Under the pieces are notes generated by a model that had not been told where the DNA came from, made no database searches, and saw nothing but the letters and a program-made list of their open reading frames with translations. 64,000 nt of DNA, from contig NZ_NPDZ01000008.1 of the NCBI RefSeq assembly GCF_002811875.1, positions 62,001-126,000 of the forward strand, in the 5' to 3' direction. The position numbers were made by a program, and so were the translations under genes. Of this stretch, positions 34,161-44,000 are shown one piece after another (position 1 is the first letter of the stretch; every line of letters begins with the position of its first letter). The stretch is from Leptospira perolatii (lineage in GTDB: Bacteria; Spirochaetota; Leptospiria; Leptospirales; Leptospiraceae).

Positions 34161-35627
34161 ATGAGTTCGATTCCAAATACGTCCAATCTACGGACTATAG
34201 TCCAGGATGACAAACCAAAAGAAGAATGTGCTATTTTTGGGATTTTTAACTCCCAAGAAGCGGCAAACTTCACCTACCTCGGTCTTTATTCAATGCAGCA
34301 CCGAGGGCAAGAGTCCAGCGGTATCGTCTCCTCAGACGGAGAGCACCTATATCGATACGCAGGCATGGGCCTGGTAGCAAATATTTTTACCGAAGCGAAA
34401 ATTCGCGAACTCACAGGGACCTCTGCAATCGGGCACAACCGCTATTCTACAACTGGAGCGAGTTTTTTGAGAAACGCCCAACCACTCCGAGTCGAATCTC
34501 ACCTCGGACCGATCGCTCTCGCTCATAACGGAAATCTAGTAAATTCATGGGAAGTGCGTTCCCAGTTAGAAAGAGACGGTTCTATCTTCCAGACAACAAT
34601 CGACTCCGAAGTGATCGTGCACCTTATGGCAAGGTCCGGAGAAACTGATTTTCTCTCTGCTTTATCTTCTGCCCTCAAAAAGGTCAGGGGTGCGTATTCA
34701 CTTGTAGTGCTAACAAAAAGTCAATTGATCGCTGTGCGAGATCCGAACGGTTTTCGTCCTTTGGTCATGGGGAAAAGAGACGACGGCTCTATCGTCTTCG
34801 CTTCGGAGACCTGCGCCTTTGATATCACTGACACAACCTATGAGAGAGACGTAGAACCGGGAGAAATGATCGTAGTAGATCGAACCGGAGTTCGATCTTT
34901 TTATCCTTTTCCTCAGTCCAAAGCGGCTCTTTGTATTTTCGAGTACATTTACTTTGCGAGACCTGATTCGAATATTTTTGGAGAGTCCGTTTATAAAGTG
35001 CGAAAAGCACTAGGTTCTCAACTAGCGAAGGAACTTCCGGTCGAAGCCGACGTAGTAATTCCGGTTCCAGATTCTGCGAATATTGCTGCATTAGGATATG
35101 CAGAAGCTTCAGGAATTCCGTTCCAGTCCGGATTGATTCGGTCTCACTATATCGGAAGAACTTTTATAGAACCGGATCAGAAGATCAGAGACTTCGGCGC
35201 AAAAATCAAATACAATGTAGTCAAGAATGTAGTTGAAGGCAAGAGAGTCATTATCGTAGACGATTCGATCATGAGAGGAACCACTAGCAGGAAAATCATC
35301 AAGATGATTCGCAATGCTGGTGCGACTGAAATCCATCTAAGAGTTTCCGCTCCTCCTACGATCTCTCCCTGCTATTACGGGATCGATATTCCAACTCATA
35401 ATGAACTGATCGCAGCAACTCACACGATCGAAGAAATTCGGAAGTATTTAAGAGTGGATTCTATCGCGTATCTCTCGGTCGAATCCATGGGCCGGGCAGT
35501 TCAGGAACATAAAGGCGGCGGTTTCTGTAATGCTTGTTTTACCGCAGAGTATCCGGTAGAGTTCCAGAGCGATATGGGAAACCAAAAAAGCTTGTTTAGA
35601 GAATACGAAGTAGAAGAGAGAGTTTAG
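34161..35627 (+). CDS. purF: amidophosphoribosyltransferase
   Basis: 488 residues. First committed enzyme of purine synthesis, making phosphoribosylamine from PRPP and glutamine. An N-terminal propeptide precedes the nucleophile Cys23 in EECAIFGIF, followed by the Ntn glutaminase domain (MQHRGQESSGI, GHNRYSTTG). The PRPP-binding loop is VIIVDDSIMRGTTSR. The C-terminal segment GGGFCNACF holds Cys residues that may ligate an iron-sulfur cluster, as in Bacillus PurF. Strong ribosome-binding site AAGGGGGA. Confidence 0.97.
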   Translation: MSSIPNTSNLRTIVQDDKPKEECAIFGIFNSQEAANFTYLGLYSMQHRGQESSGIVSSDGEHLYRYAGMGLVANIFTEAKIRELTGTSAIGHNRYSTTGASFLRNAQPLRVESHLGPIALAHNGNLVNSWEVRSQLERDGSIFQTTIDSEVIVHLMARSGETDFLSALSSALKKVRGAYSLVVLTKSQLIAVRDPNGFRPLVMGKRDDGSIVFASETCAFDITDTTYERDVEPGEMIVVDRTGVRSFYPFPQSKAALCIFEYIYFARPDSNIFGESVYKVRKALGSQLAKELPVEADVVIPVPDSANIAALGYAEASGIPFQSGLIRSHYIGRTFIEPDQKIRDFGAKIKYNVVKNVVEGKRVIIVDDSIMRGTTSRKIIKMIRNAGATEIHLRVSAPPTISPCYYGIDIPTHNELIAATHTIEEIRKYLRVDSIAYLSVESMGRAVQEHKGGGFCNACFTAEYPVEFQSDMGNQKSLFREYEVEERV

Positions 35628-36580
35628 TTCTCTGATTTTTTAATATACGAGGCTAACATTTCCTTTTCGGATCTGCTGAGTTTTCGCCTTTCTTCCAACA
35701 TGGCGAGTATTTCTAAAGCCGCGTCTGCATCAAGAGTCTGCAAATAATCTAATACCATTTGGTGAGTATTCTTTCCGCTTGCATTCGTTAATAAGCGAAT
35801 TGCCACTTTGCCTGCTTGCATGAGGACCGCTTTTCTCTCTACGAGAGCTTCCATTGTACTCAATACTATATGAATTTCTGGATTTTCCTGGAACAGAGAA
35901 AGCAAATGCTGATAAATTCCGGGCATAACGAGTGGAAACTCGTAGATTGCATCTTGCAAGCCGAGATAAAGTTCCCTCTCATCGTCTTCCGAAAGTTCTG
36001 CATAGGATTGCAGATCTAAAAGCATCTCGTCTGAGAGTAGTTTTAAGAACTGTGAAGCTAGCTTTGTATTTCTTTCCCCCTTCACCGAATACTCGATGAA
36101 TTTTACGATTCGTTCCGGCGGCAGTCCAATCCAGTAGTCGTTAGATCGAATGTCCAAGAAATGAAATCCAACTTCGGAACCTTTTTTTGTTTTTCTTAAT
36201 TCTATAAACCGGGTGAATTCCTGACTTACGATTCTGTATAGCAGTGGATCGCTCATTTCAAGAATCGTGGATTTTACTTCTTCGTGAGAAGAGATGGATA
36301 AAAAATATCTGACTAATTCAAAACCGATATCACTCTGTGCGGAAAAATTCTCCAGAACTTCTGCAGGTGCTTGTTGGAAAGCCGTGATACCAACTGTGAA
36401 AGAATTTTTGCCTTCCAAGAACCTTGCTAGCTTTTCGTACGCCAAACAACGGAAGTTCGGATCAGAGGCACCTTTTCCGTTTCGAATTTCACTTCGACAA
36501 TTGGCAGGACAAGGCTTGGAATTGGCGATACCTGCCCCGCAAACAATTTCTATTCTATCTTGGTGGTTCGCTACGACCAT
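35624..36580 (-). CDS. hypothetical protein with Cys-containing N-terminus
   Basis: 318 residues, no signal peptide. The N-terminal 50 residues hold four Cys (IVCGAGI, KPCPANCRS, FRCLAYE) that could bind a metal. The rest is predicted all-helical, with repeated Leu-rich helices (about residues 75-310), resembling HEAT- or CheC-unrelated scaffold proteins only in composition. No family recognised. Its 3' end overlaps the convergent purF by 4 bp. Confidence 0.6.
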   Translation of the reverse strand: MVVANHQDRIEIVCGAGIANSKPCPANCRSEIRNGKGASDPNFRCLAYEKLARFLEGKNSFTVGITAFQQAPAEVLENFSAQSDIGFELVRYFLSISSHEEVKSTILEMSDPLLYRIVSQEFTRFIELRKTKKGSEVGFHFLDIRSNDYWIGLPPERIVKFIEYSVKGERNTKLASQFLKLLSDEMLLDLQSYAELSEDDERELYLGLQDAIYEFPLVMPGIYQHLLSLFQENPEIHIVLSTMEALVERKAVLMQAGKVAIRLLTNASGKNTHQMVLDYLQTLDADAALEILAMLEERRKLSRSEKEMLASYIKKSEN

Positions 36581-36657
36581 ACTTAAATAAATCCGTCGCG
36601 GAATAGACGGAACCGACTCACTACTCGATCAATTTTGGTACTTAGATCGAATCGAAA

Positions 36658-37146
36658 TTAAGGGATCAGTTCTCCGCAATCTCTCATTTCAGGCGCATAT
36701 GGATTTCGAATCTTTTTGCCAGATAAAACCCAAGTTTTACGGACCATCGGACAATAAAATTGATTATGTCCACCGCTCAGTTGATTTGTCTTCATCGTGG
36801 CTGCCAATATTTCGCTAAACTTTGAAAGATTTTCAAAGGATGTCTGAAGATTAGACTTATCTATCTTTTGAATTATTTCCTTCATTTCTAATGCTTTCTT
36901 TTGGCCATTTCCATTGATTGCAGCAAAAGAATCGATGAGGGAGAGTAATTTTGAAGTATCGGGCACCAGATTTTCGGAACGAAGTAGAGCTTCTACGACA
37001 TTGTCGTTTTCTTTAAGAATTGCCTGAAAGATCGGGATTTCGGTTTCACTCAATGGCTTTTCTTTTTCAGGACCGCAAGAGTTCAAAAGAAGTATCTGAA
37101 TCAGCAAGCCAATCCAAAGGAAGTTAACTGGTCGAAAGTGTTTCAT
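36658..37146 (-). CDS. putative lipoprotein
   Basis: 162 residues from ATG 37146. Signal peptide with lipobox IQILLLNSC (Cys at about residue 20), then a helical mature part (DNVVEALLRSENLV, KALEMKEIIQKID) and a C-terminal region with Cys residues (FYCPMVRKTW, MRDCGE). An earlier in-frame start at 37200 would place charged residues before the signal peptide and is less likely. The C-terminal FYCPM is reminiscent of metal-binding YHS-type or DUF3347-like lipoproteins, but this is weak. Confidence 0.65.
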   Translation of the reverse strand: MKHFRPVNFLWIGLLIQILLLNSCGPEKEKPLSETEIPIFQAILKENDNVVEALLRSENLVPDTSKLLSLIDSFAAINGNGQKKALEMKEIIQKIDKSNLQTSFENLSKFSEILAATMKTNQLSGGHNQFYCPMVRKTWVLSGKKIRNPYAPEMRDCGELIP

Positions 37147-37305
37147 CCTAGCCCCGTTATCTACTAGGTTCAAATCTAGGAGTTCCCAATACCAGAACAA
37201 ATCCGTTAAGCGTTTTGGATTTTTTTCTGGAAAGTACCTCCTACAAAAAGCGATCAGTTACTCGGAAAAATCGTTTCTTCATCTAACTTACTGTTCTACT
37301 CTTGG

Positions 37306-37632
37306 ATGAAATCTATGTACTATCATAAGCACATATTCGTATGCGAAAATATTCGTGAAGAAGGAGAAAGACCTTCCTGCGGAAGAGCAGGTTCGGAACG
37401 AATACTTGCTTATTTAAAAAAACGTTTGAAAGAAATGGGAATTAAGAACAGGATTCGAATCCAGCGAGCTGGATGTCTGGATCGCTGCGAATTAGGCCCT
37501 GTGCAAGTAGCCTATCCGGAAGGTCTTTGGTTTTCTCTCAAAACAGAAGAAGATGCAGAGAAATTTCTCAAAAACTATATTGAAACCGAAAACTTAAATT
37601 TCATTCAACACTTGCTTCTCCCAGAAAACTAA
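37306..37632 (+). CDS. thioredoxin-like [2Fe-2S] ferredoxin
   Basis: A 108-residue electron carrier. Four cluster-ligand Cys are visible: HIFVCENIR, RPSCGRAGS, and RAGCLDRCELGP. This pattern is typical of the thioredoxin-fold (2Fe-2S) ferredoxins related to Clostridium pasteurianum Fd and NuoE. The start is ATG 37306 (or ATG 37315, the same frame). It precedes an MDR oxidoreductase by 15 bp, probably in one operon. Confidence 0.88.
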   Translation: MKSMYYHKHIFVCENIREEGERPSCGRAGSERILAYLKKRLKEMGIKNRIRIQRAGCLDRCELGPVQVAYPEGLWFSLKTEEDAEKFLKNYIETENLNFIQHLLLPEN

Positions 37633-37647
37633 ATGTAAGGATGATTT

Positions 37648-38676
37648 ATGGCTAAAAAGTACGAAATCCCAACTTCCTATCTAGCATACGAGCTCTCCGA
37701 ATACAGCGATAAACCTGGAAGGGCAAAGTTGGTTCAAAAGGAAATGAAGCCTTTAAAAAAGGGAGAAGTTCTTGTGAAGATGCATTCTGCATCCATCAAT
37801 CCTTCGGACTTGATGTTCATGCGTGGGCTTTATGGAATCAAGAAAAAGTTACCTGTCGTCCCTGGATTCGAAGGAAGCGGTGTTGTGATCGCTAGCGGAG
37901 GAGGTTGGAGGTCCAACTCTCTTGTAGGCAAGGCTGTCGCTTGTACTGCTCCAGGAAAAGGAGACGGGACTTATGCGGAATACATGACCACCGACGCCTT
38001 TTCCTGTATTACTTTGAATTCGGATACAAGCTTAGAGCAAGGTGCTTGTTTATTCGTAAATCCTCTGACTGCTTACGCGCTTTTGGACCAGGTTATCCGC
38101 GAAAAACATAAAGCTTATATTCAAACTGCGGCTGCATCTGCTCTCGGCAAAATGCTTTTGCGTTTGTCCTTAAAGAAAGGGATTCCTGGTATTCAAATCG
38201 TGCGCAGAAAGGAACAAGCTGACCTTCTAAAATCTTTAGGAGCAGAGCATATTTTGGATTCTAGCTCTCCCAACTTTGACAGAGAACTAAGAGTTCTCGC
38301 AAATAAACTAGGTGCGACGATACTCTTAGATGCAGTTTCAGGAGAAGTTACAGGGAGAGTTTTAAGCGCGATGCCCCATGGAAGCAAGTGTGTTGTTTAT
38401 GGTGCAATGTCTGAAGAACCGATTACCTTTCATCCCGGGCTCGGGATCTTTCAGGATAAAAAGATAGAAGGCTATTGGCTTTCTACTTGGATTCCTAATT
38501 TGCCTTTATGGAAACTTTTGAAAGTTACTTCCGCTGTGAGATCTCTGTTGGGAAAAGAATTTCATACGGATATCGCGGCAAGGCTTCCTTTGAAAGAAGC
38601 GGAAAAAGCGATTTTGGAATATTCACAAAATATGACTCGCGGTAAGGTCTTGATCCAAACAGGCTGGAATCCTTGA
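37648..38676 (+). CDS. zinc-binding-dehydrogenase-like (MDR) quinone oxidoreductase
   Basis: 342 residues. Medium-chain dehydrogenase: an N-terminal GroES-like domain (EVLVKMHSASINPSDLMFMR, PVVPGFEGSGVV) and a C-terminal Rossmann domain (SALGKMLLRLSLKKG in place of the usual GGVG motif, ADLLKSLGAEHILDSSSP). It lacks the zinc-ligand Cys residues of alcohol dehydrogenases, so a quinone or enoyl reductase activity with NADPH is likely. The nucleotide motif here is ASALGKM, slightly unusual. Good AAGGAT ribosome-binding site. Confidence 0.88.
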   Translation: MAKKYEIPTSYLAYELSEYSDKPGRAKLVQKEMKPLKKGEVLVKMHSASINPSDLMFMRGLYGIKKKLPVVPGFEGSGVVIASGGGWRSNSLVGKAVACTAPGKGDGTYAEYMTTDAFSCITLNSDTSLEQGACLFVNPLTAYALLDQVIREKHKAYIQTAAASALGKMLLRLSLKKGIPGIQIVRRKEQADLLKSLGAEHILDSSSPNFDRELRVLANKLGATILLDAVSGEVTGRVLSAMPHGSKCVVYGAMSEEPITFHPGLGIFQDKKIEGYWLSTWIPNLPLWKLLKVTSAVRSLLGKEFHTDIAARLPLKEAEKAILEYSQNMTRGKVLIQTGWNP

Positions 38677-39263
38677 TGAAGGGTGACCAGATTTCGGAAA
38701 ATTCCACTAGAATTTCCACTTATGCTCTCTCTTTTTTAATGAGTCTTTTGATTCTTTTGACTGGGAACAGTTGCGGAGAAGTGCGAGAGAATCTAAAGAA
38801 ATTACAAACCTGCAAATTCAAGGTCCTACAAGTCAGAACCGAGAGAGTAGAATTCATTTCTTTTCCTCCGATTCCAAAAATTAAGATGGTTGCAGATTTG
38901 GAGATAGAGAATCCGAACGAGTCTGATGTTACTTTAAATAAATTTGATTTATCCTTATTAGTGCAAAGTCAGGACGGAAAGGAAAGCGAACTAGCTATGG
39001 TAACTACGGATCAGGAAACGATCTTACCCGCGGGATCCAAGAAAATTGTAGAATTAAATGTAGAAACCCGATTCGAAAAAAGAGTAAACCAAGAGCTACT
39101 CTTAGTAACTGCTATGCTCGCTAGGGATATTTTATCGGGCAAAAATCCGGTGCTAAGGGTTTCGGGTTCAATTTCCTATAAAACATTTCTGGGAGAAGTG
39201 GATTTGCCGGTAAACGAGACGGTAAAGTTGCAGGGAAAGCAGTCTCAGGTACAGGGGGGATGA
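38676..39263 (+). CDS. LEA type 2-like lipoprotein
   Basis: 195 residues, start ATG 38676 overlapping the previous stop by one base. Signal peptide with a spirochaete-style lipobox (LLILLTGNSC). The mature part has the LEA_2 (water stress, WHy) pattern: MVADLEIENPNESDVTLNKF, then ILPAGSKKIVELNVE and a C-terminal SGSISYKTFLGEVDLP strand. Predicted to sit in the outer or inner membrane facing the periplasm. Function unknown. Confidence 0.75.
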   Translation: MKGDQISENSTRISTYALSFLMSLLILLTGNSCGEVRENLKKLQTCKFKVLQVRTERVEFISFPPIPKIKMVADLEIENPNESDVTLNKFDLSLLVQSQDGKESELAMVTTDQETILPAGSKKIVELNVETRFEKRVNQELLLVTAMLARDILSGKNPVLRVSGSISYKTFLGEVDLPVNETVKLQGKQSQVQGG

Positions 39264-39272
39264 ATTCGCTTC

Positions 39273-39560
39273 GTGGCTAGAATACTAATTTGTTTGAGTT
39301 TGTTCTTTGTAGGATGTACCAATCCGGACGCTACTTTTTATAGTTTTTCCGAAGCTAGTACCAGAATTATTACCGCTTATGCTGCTAAGGATTCTGCCTG
39401 CGGAACGAATCGATCTGTTTTGTCATTAGTTCCGGGTCGTTCTAAAAGAAAGGATGTGGATGCATGTGTTGCTTCAATTGCTGTGCTTTCCTGTAGCTTT
39501 TGGTCTCAAACCGGAGATCCGGTTCCATACGCGTGTAAGGCGATTGAATTTCGTCTATAA
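39273..39560 (+). CDS. small lipoprotein, cysteine-containing
   Basis: 95 residues from a GTG start. Signal peptide with lipobox LSLFFVGC (Cys15). The mature protein has four more Cys (DSACGT, DACVAS, VLSCSF, YACKAI), which could form two disulfides. Related in style to small Leptospira lipoproteins of unknown role. Lies between a LEA2-like lipoprotein and a single-pass protein, all on one strand. Confidence 0.65.
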   Translation: MARILICLSLFFVGCTNPDATFYSFSEASTRIITAYAAKDSACGTNRSVLSLVPGRSKRKDVDACVASIAVLSCSFWSQTGDPVPYACKAIEFRL

Positions 39561-39562
39561 TC

Positions 39563-40048
39563 ATGGAATGGTTCGCTAGACATATCGAGCTTTTGATTTT
39601 TTTGGCTCTTAGTCTAGCCGGAATTTTTTACTTATATCTACTTCTTATCCGAAGTCACAAGCCAGGGCATAAATCCGTAGTTCAATATAATTTGGATGCT
39701 GGCGAAAATCAGAATCCCGGTGCGAAGCCCAAGAAAAAAGAACCTCAGATCAATGTCCTAGAAGTCTTTGATTATAACGGAATCAAAATCATGCATGAAA
39801 ACGGAGTTTATACCGTCAATCATGCAGGAGAGATCCAAGTCTATGGATCTTGGCAGGAACTCCCACAAAGATACCAAGCCATGGTAAAAGAAATGGACAA
39901 GTCTGCAATCGGCCAGAAGAAGAAAGGAAACTATTATATGGAAATCCTGAACGGAACTTATTATGTAATTTTTCCCGATGGAAAGCGGCACAAATACCCT
40001 AGTTTTAACGATATTCCCGAAAAAATTAGAAAAGCACTCGGTTACTAG
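39563..40048 (+). CDS. hypothetical single-pass membrane protein
   Basis: 161 residues. One N-terminal helix (residues 9-28, ELLIFLALSLAGIFYLYLLL), a Lys/Pro-rich linker, then a beta-rich domain with two similar halves: NGVYTVNHAGEIQVYGSWQE and NGTYYVIFPDGKRHKYPSF, an apparent internal repeat. No family recognised. Starts 2 bp after the preceding lipoprotein gene. Confidence 0.65.
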   Translation: MEWFARHIELLIFLALSLAGIFYLYLLLIRSHKPGHKSVVQYNLDAGENQNPGAKPKKKEPQINVLEVFDYNGIKIMHENGVYTVNHAGEIQVYGSWQELPQRYQAMVKEMDKSAIGQKKKGNYYMEILNGTYYVIFPDGKRHKYPSFNDIPEKIRKALGY

Positions 40049-41062
<1,014 letters not shown>

Positions 41063-41071
41063 GGCTTTGTA

Positions 41072-44000
41072 ATGATAAACGATCGCAAAAGGATAAAGTA
41101 TATTTTCAGTATTCTGACTGTCTGTGGCGGATTCTTAGTGTATTTTTTGATCCGAACTCCGGCGCCTGCGAGTCCTTTGTTCTTTTTGGGAACTGACAGA
41201 AGTTTCAGTAAGAATGAAAAAGCGTACGTAAATCTCGAGGGCTCTGGAAATATATCTTACGAATTCCGAGTTTATAAAATCAAAGATCCTCAATCTTTCT
41301 TGGTCAAGAAAGTAAAAGAAAGGTTAGTTAAAGAAAAGAACGATGGTGCTTTTGCGAATCCGATCGCTTTGTTCTCCAACGCAGTAAGAAAATTTGAAGT
41401 AGATTTTAGAAAGGTGGCTCGCAAGGAGTTTAATTCCAAAACCCGTTCTTCTTTAAAAACAGTAATCGGTGTAGATTACGATTCTTTGCCAGAAAAAAAA
41501 CCAGCCGCGATACCTGCATTACTAAGCGACCAAGAATTAGTTTCGGTTTTTTCTGTTCCTACTGTTTCTTCTTCTTGGGCATACAGAAGAATTCCAGTGC
41601 CGGTGAATGAGAGCGGAGTGTACCTGATCGAAGGAGTCTCAGGTTCAGAGCTTGCTTATACAATCTTGATCAAGTCCGGTTTGAACTTTCTAGTAAAACA
41701 ATCCGATTCAGAAACTTTTATTTATGCGGGACGTAAGGATTCGGGTGAACCAGTTTCTAACGCGAATATCGTTGCATTTGGAATGGAAACAGGTGCAACA
41801 ATCTTCTCCGGTAAAACCGAGGAAGACGGGACCTTTTTCTATAAAGGAAAGAGTCAGGTTAAGAATGTAGTCTTACTATCTAAGGACGGTGAGTACGCAG
41901 TTTCCGATCCGGAATTTTATGCGAGCTCATACTATGGCCAAGGAGGAGTAAGGGCCTTCTTGTATACAGATCGTCCAGTCTATCGACCGGGGGATACGGT
42001 AAAGTTCAAGGGAATTGTTCGAAATTTTACCTCCGATCAATACAAACTAATATCTGGATCGGGAACTATTTCCGTGTATAACGAAGACGGTGCTACAAAC
42101 ATCCCGGACGTCGGCGTAAGCATTTCCGGCGACAACGGCAGTTTTGCCGGAGAATTCCAGATTCCGGACTTGGAAAATTTGCGGCTGGGAAATTATTCTA
42201 TCATATTAGATTTTCGTGATAAATCATATCAGACCGAATTTGCCGTCGAGGCTTATAAAAAGCCTACTTTTTTGGTCTCGGTTTCTGCGGATAAATCAAA
42301 CTATCTTCAAAAGGAAGAGGTTCAGGCGACCGTCAAAGCGAGATACTATTACGGGCAACCGCTTGCAGGAAAAGAAGTATCTTATCGAGTTTTCAGACGA
42401 CCCAAGTTCGAATTCTCTCCGGTCGGAAAGCTAAACTTTGATTCATCTGCGGATTATATGGAACAATCCGGCCAGAGTGATCGCCAGGAAGTAATTCTGG
42501 ATGGAAAGGCCAAACTGGATTCGCAGGGAATTTATAAACTGAAGTTTTCCCCTGGGAAGATTACGTCTGATTCTATTTATTCAGTGGTCGCATCGGTTCA
42601 ATCCGAAGATATCACTCTGAACGGTACCGCAGTTTTTTCCGTAAATCGCAGTGCATTTTATTTAAAAATGGAAAGAGATAACTCGGTGTACGAGCCCGGG
42701 AGTTCTGCAAAATTAAAATTAAGTTTAATACCTTATGATAAATCGTTAAGCGAAGAAGATCGGAAGAAACTTTTACAGGACCGAGAGATCGAGGTTATCC
42801 TCTATCAAAGAGAGATCGAACACTCTGCGGAAGGAAGGCGATCTAAAGTTTCCAAAAAAGAAATCGCTACGAACGAATACGGGACCGGAGAAATCAGCGT
42901 CGAAATTCCGAAGCGAGGACAATACATTTTCGTAGCTAGTGCAAAGGATCCCGATGGAAATTCGACGGAGAGTGAATCTTTCTTTTGGGCATCTTCTGCA
43001 TCTGACTCGATAGAAATTCCCTTTAAGGATATTACTCTCAAGCCCGGGAAAGATATTTACGGACCCGGAGAAACTGCGGAGATCTTGGTACTCAGTCCTA
43101 TTTCAGGTTCGCACTTAGTTTTGACTGTCGAAGGAAATCGAATCTTTCGAAAGGAAGTAGTTAAGATGAACGGAAATGCTCTGAAGTATAAAGTGAAGAT
43201 TACTCCCGAAATGAGTCCGAATTTCACTCTATCCGCCGCCCAGTTTTCCGGTAATGAAGTTTATAAAAGCCAAGTCAGAGTGGCTGCACCTCAGGAAGAC
43301 AAATTTCTGAAAGTAGATGTTGTTCCCGGCAGTAAAGTGTATCGCCCGGGAGAGGTGGCCGAAATCAAATTAAAAACAACTGGATTAGGAAATCGTGGAA
43401 TTCCCGCCGAAGTCTCTGTTGCGCTTGTAGACGAAGCAATCTATCAAATAAGAGAAGAGCAGACTCCTAACATCAATACATTCTTTTATCATCCCCGCAG
43501 GAATAATGTCCAGACTAGCTTTGCTTCTGCTTACAGATTCTTCGGGTATTCGGAGGATAAGAGATTAAAGCTAGCCTTGAACTCGAAAAAGGGGAACGGC
43601 TATGCGGCGATTAAAGGTGATGAACCGGTTCGCGGAAAATTCAAAGACACCGGCTACTGGAACGCAAAAGTAAAAACCGGAGTGGATGGGACGGCAGTCG
43701 TAAAATTTACTCTGCCGGACAATCTTACTTCCTGGAGAGTCACAGCAATTGCAATCACATCGGATACGAAAGTCGGAAGGGGTCAGGTCAATTTCGTTAC
43801 AAAGAAAGATCTGATGTTACTAGGATCCATGCCGAGATATATCCTAAAGGGAGAAGATCAAAAGATTTCGGCTACAATTTCGAATCAGACTCAAAAGAAG
43901 TTTCAAGTACAAGTAAATGCTAAAGTTGAGGGTGGATCGATTCAAGGGGCAAGTGAATCCACCATTGTCCTTGAACCTGGCCAAAATCAATCCGTCTCAT